Assembly (NCBI GenBank): GCA_031260545.1 | Contig: JAIRJQ010000118.1 | Coordinates: 1-5,964, forward strand | Length of the DNA stretch: 5,964 bases | Origin: Methanomassiliicoccaceae archaeon | GTDB lineage: Archaea; Thermoplasmatota; Thermoplasmata; Methanomassiliicoccales; Methanomethylophilaceae | Reading direction: 5' to 3' | In this document: positions 5,529-5,964 of the stretch, one piece after another | Position numbering within the stretch: the stretch's first letter is position 1 | Layout: each line of letters begins with the position of its first letter | Notes under the pieces: generated by a model | Seen by the model: only the letters and a program-made list of their open reading frames with translations | Told to the model about the DNA's origin: nothing | Database searches by the model: none | Made by a program: the position numbers and the translations under genes

Positions 5529-5787
5529 GTCTTCGATGTTCTCGCAGTATCTGTACCGCACCGCCGTCTCATAGCGTTACCGATTCAAACATTTTATCGA
5601 CGCTGTCGACAAAATGAATCGGTCGCACCGAATACTTTGAGATATGTTTCGCGATACCCTCTCGCTTGGTTTTGTTCGTCGTTCCCACGACGCTTTCCGA
5701 CTGAAATTGTGACATGATCTTATGGCAAAAAAGACAGTAATTTAAGATCCCGAAAACCTGCTGTCTGGATGCAGCTCCGGAAAAACG
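5520..5787 (-). pseudogene. Frameshifted minus-strand gene remnant, unidentified
   Basis: Two minus-strand frames join into one plausible protein. The first runs from about the att-like repeat through TTNKTKREGIAKHI and RPIHFVDSVDKMFES. It leaves frame near 5571-5580, where it would stop at TGA (5569-5571). The next frame continues RYETAVRYRYCENIEDSY and stops at 5520-5522. A one-base insertion (or two-base loss) would explain this. The residue pattern looks protein-like but I do not recognise a family; a HAD-like or transposon-encoded origin cannot be tested by eye. The open frame extends on the minus strand across the repeat to 5934, but those upstream residues look unrelated. The gene probably lost its 5' end at the island boundary. 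Confidence 0.35.
5580..5622. repeat. Long imperfect inverted repeat (hairpin)
   Basis: The outer arms CCGATTCA and TGAATCGG are perfect. The inner arms TTTTATCGAC and GTCGACAAAA pair with one mismatch around the 3-nt loop GCT, and a 4-nt bulge (5588-5591) interrupts the left side. The total span is 43 nt. It lies within the decayed minus-strand gene, next to its frameshift. Confidence 0.7.
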
Positions 5788-5800
5788 CCTCCCCGTTCGC
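5788..5800 (+). repeat. Right att-like repeat (copy of the tRNA-Arg 3' end)
   Basis: CCTCCCCGTTCGC is identical to 3689-3701 in the tRNA-Arg 3' end, in the same orientation. Identity stops on both sides (G versus C before; TCA versus CAC after). No tRNA body surrounds this copy, so it is the partial copy expected at the far end of an integrated element. Confidence 0.6.
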
Positions 5801-5876
5801 TCAATTTCACAGCCCGCGTGTCTAATTCCGAAGTTCAATTTGTTCAATCCTGGCATAATTGATCTTTCTGACCATA

Positions 5877-5890
5877 AGGATTTTAATCCT
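5877..5890. promoter_or_regulatory. Palindrome over the TATA-like box of the right-edge gene
   Basis: AGGATT and AATCCT form a perfect 6-nt inverted repeat around TT, with TTTTAA at its centre. It lies 28 nt before the ATG at 5919, so it could be a TATA element embedded in an operator. Confidence 0.3.
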
Positions 5891-5918
5891 CCGTCGTTTT
5901 CTGAAACAAGGGAATAAA

Positions 5919-5964
5919 ATGATAAACGGAACATTCATACCAGACGAATATGACGTGCTGATAG
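5919..5964 (+). CDS. Start of a probable FAD-dependent reductase (partial)
   Basis: Only 15 codons are visible, reading MINGTFIPDEYDVLI, and the gene runs off the right edge. A YDVLI just before a missing VGAGPAG-like loop is how the FAD/NAD-binding Rossmann fold begins in geranylgeranyl reductases and related oxidoreductases. In archaea these saturate the isoprenoid chains of membrane lipids. AAGGGA (5908-5913) is a plausible ribosome binding site. The family call rests on five residues and is tentative; that a gene starts here is more likely than its name. It would be the chromosomal neighbour of tRNA-Arg outside the island. Confidence 0.45.
   Translation, partial: MINGTFIPDEYDVLI

Larger units (their letters stand above)
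3689..5800. mobile_element. Putative tRNA-Arg-integrated accessory island
   Basis: About 2.1 kb is bracketed by a perfect 13-nt direct repeat whose left copy is the tRNA-Arg 3' end. The cargo differs in character from the left flank: an A+T-richer WGR-DUF4240 gene, a gene-poor stretch, an MNT/HEPN toxin-antitoxin pair and a frameshifted minus-strand reading. These are typical accessory or maintenance genes. No integrase or transposase is recognisable inside, so if this is an element it is a reduced or decayed one, or one mobilised in trans. The boundary claim rests on the repeat pair and on the change in gene content. Confidence 0.55.
5529..5918. other. Region without an intact gene after the HEPN toxin
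   Basis: It holds the minus-strand remnant, a long imperfect hairpin at 5580-5622, the right att-like repeat at 5788-5800 and the promoter of the gene at the right edge. A minus-strand open frame (5569-5934) covers most of it but has no recognisable domain and no ribosome binding site that I could see. Confidence 0.6.

Noticed and set aside
5569..5934. A single intact 121-residue minus-strand protein
   Set aside because: It crosses the att-like repeat, its first 45 residues look random, no ribosome binding site was seen, and the protein-like part continues in another frame after its stop. A truncated, frameshifted remnant fits better.

Overview
The window looks archaeal, most likely a euryarchaeote of the Thermoplasmatota/Methanomassiliicoccales type. 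The sequence shows a GGTGAT-type ribosome binding site matching the archaeal 16S 3' end, TATA-like boxes about 25 nt before gene starts, an archaeal long SlyD-like FKBP, an archaeal ACT-domain protein, two tRNAs with encoded CCA, and ATA-rich codon use. The order-level assignment is an inference from gene style, not from a marker gene. It matters because many members of that order decode TAG as pyrrolysine.

Left part (1-3703), ordinary chromosome. The 3' two-thirds of argB is followed after 4 nt by complete argD (arginine biosynthesis). Next come an ACT-domain protein with its own, probably leaderless, promoter and a convergent tRNA-Thr(UGU) on the minus strand. A divergent promoter region then leads to a long FKBP-type prolyl isomerase with a Lys/Glu/Pro/Ala-rich tail, and then tRNA-Arg(CCU).

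Middle part (about 3702-5800), an accessory island. The last 13 nt of the tRNA-Arg gene up to the first C of its CCA recur exactly at 5788-5800. The two copies bracket about 2.1 kb in the way att sites flank an element integrated into a tRNA. Inside are an A+T-richer WGR-DUF4240 gene of bacterial appearance, a gene-poor stretch with possible debris, a two-gene MNT nucleotidyltransferase/HEPN (MntA-HepT) toxin-antitoxin module, and a minus-strand frameshifted reading that looks like a decaying gene. No integrase is visible.

The most striking observation is in the MNT antitoxin. Its reading frame is interrupted once, by TAG, inside the catalytic GSX10DXD motif. The canonical ten-residue spacing holds only if the TAG is counted as an amino acid, while the HEPN toxin downstream is intact. 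In a pyrrolysine-decoding archaeon this could be a pyrrolysine-containing antitoxin; otherwise it is a fresh nonsense mutation.

Right edge (5919 onward): the first 15 codons of a gene ending in YDVLI, which resembles the start of an FAD-binding reductase such as geranylgeranyl reductase. It is probably the chromosomal gene that lay next to tRNA-Arg before the island arrived.
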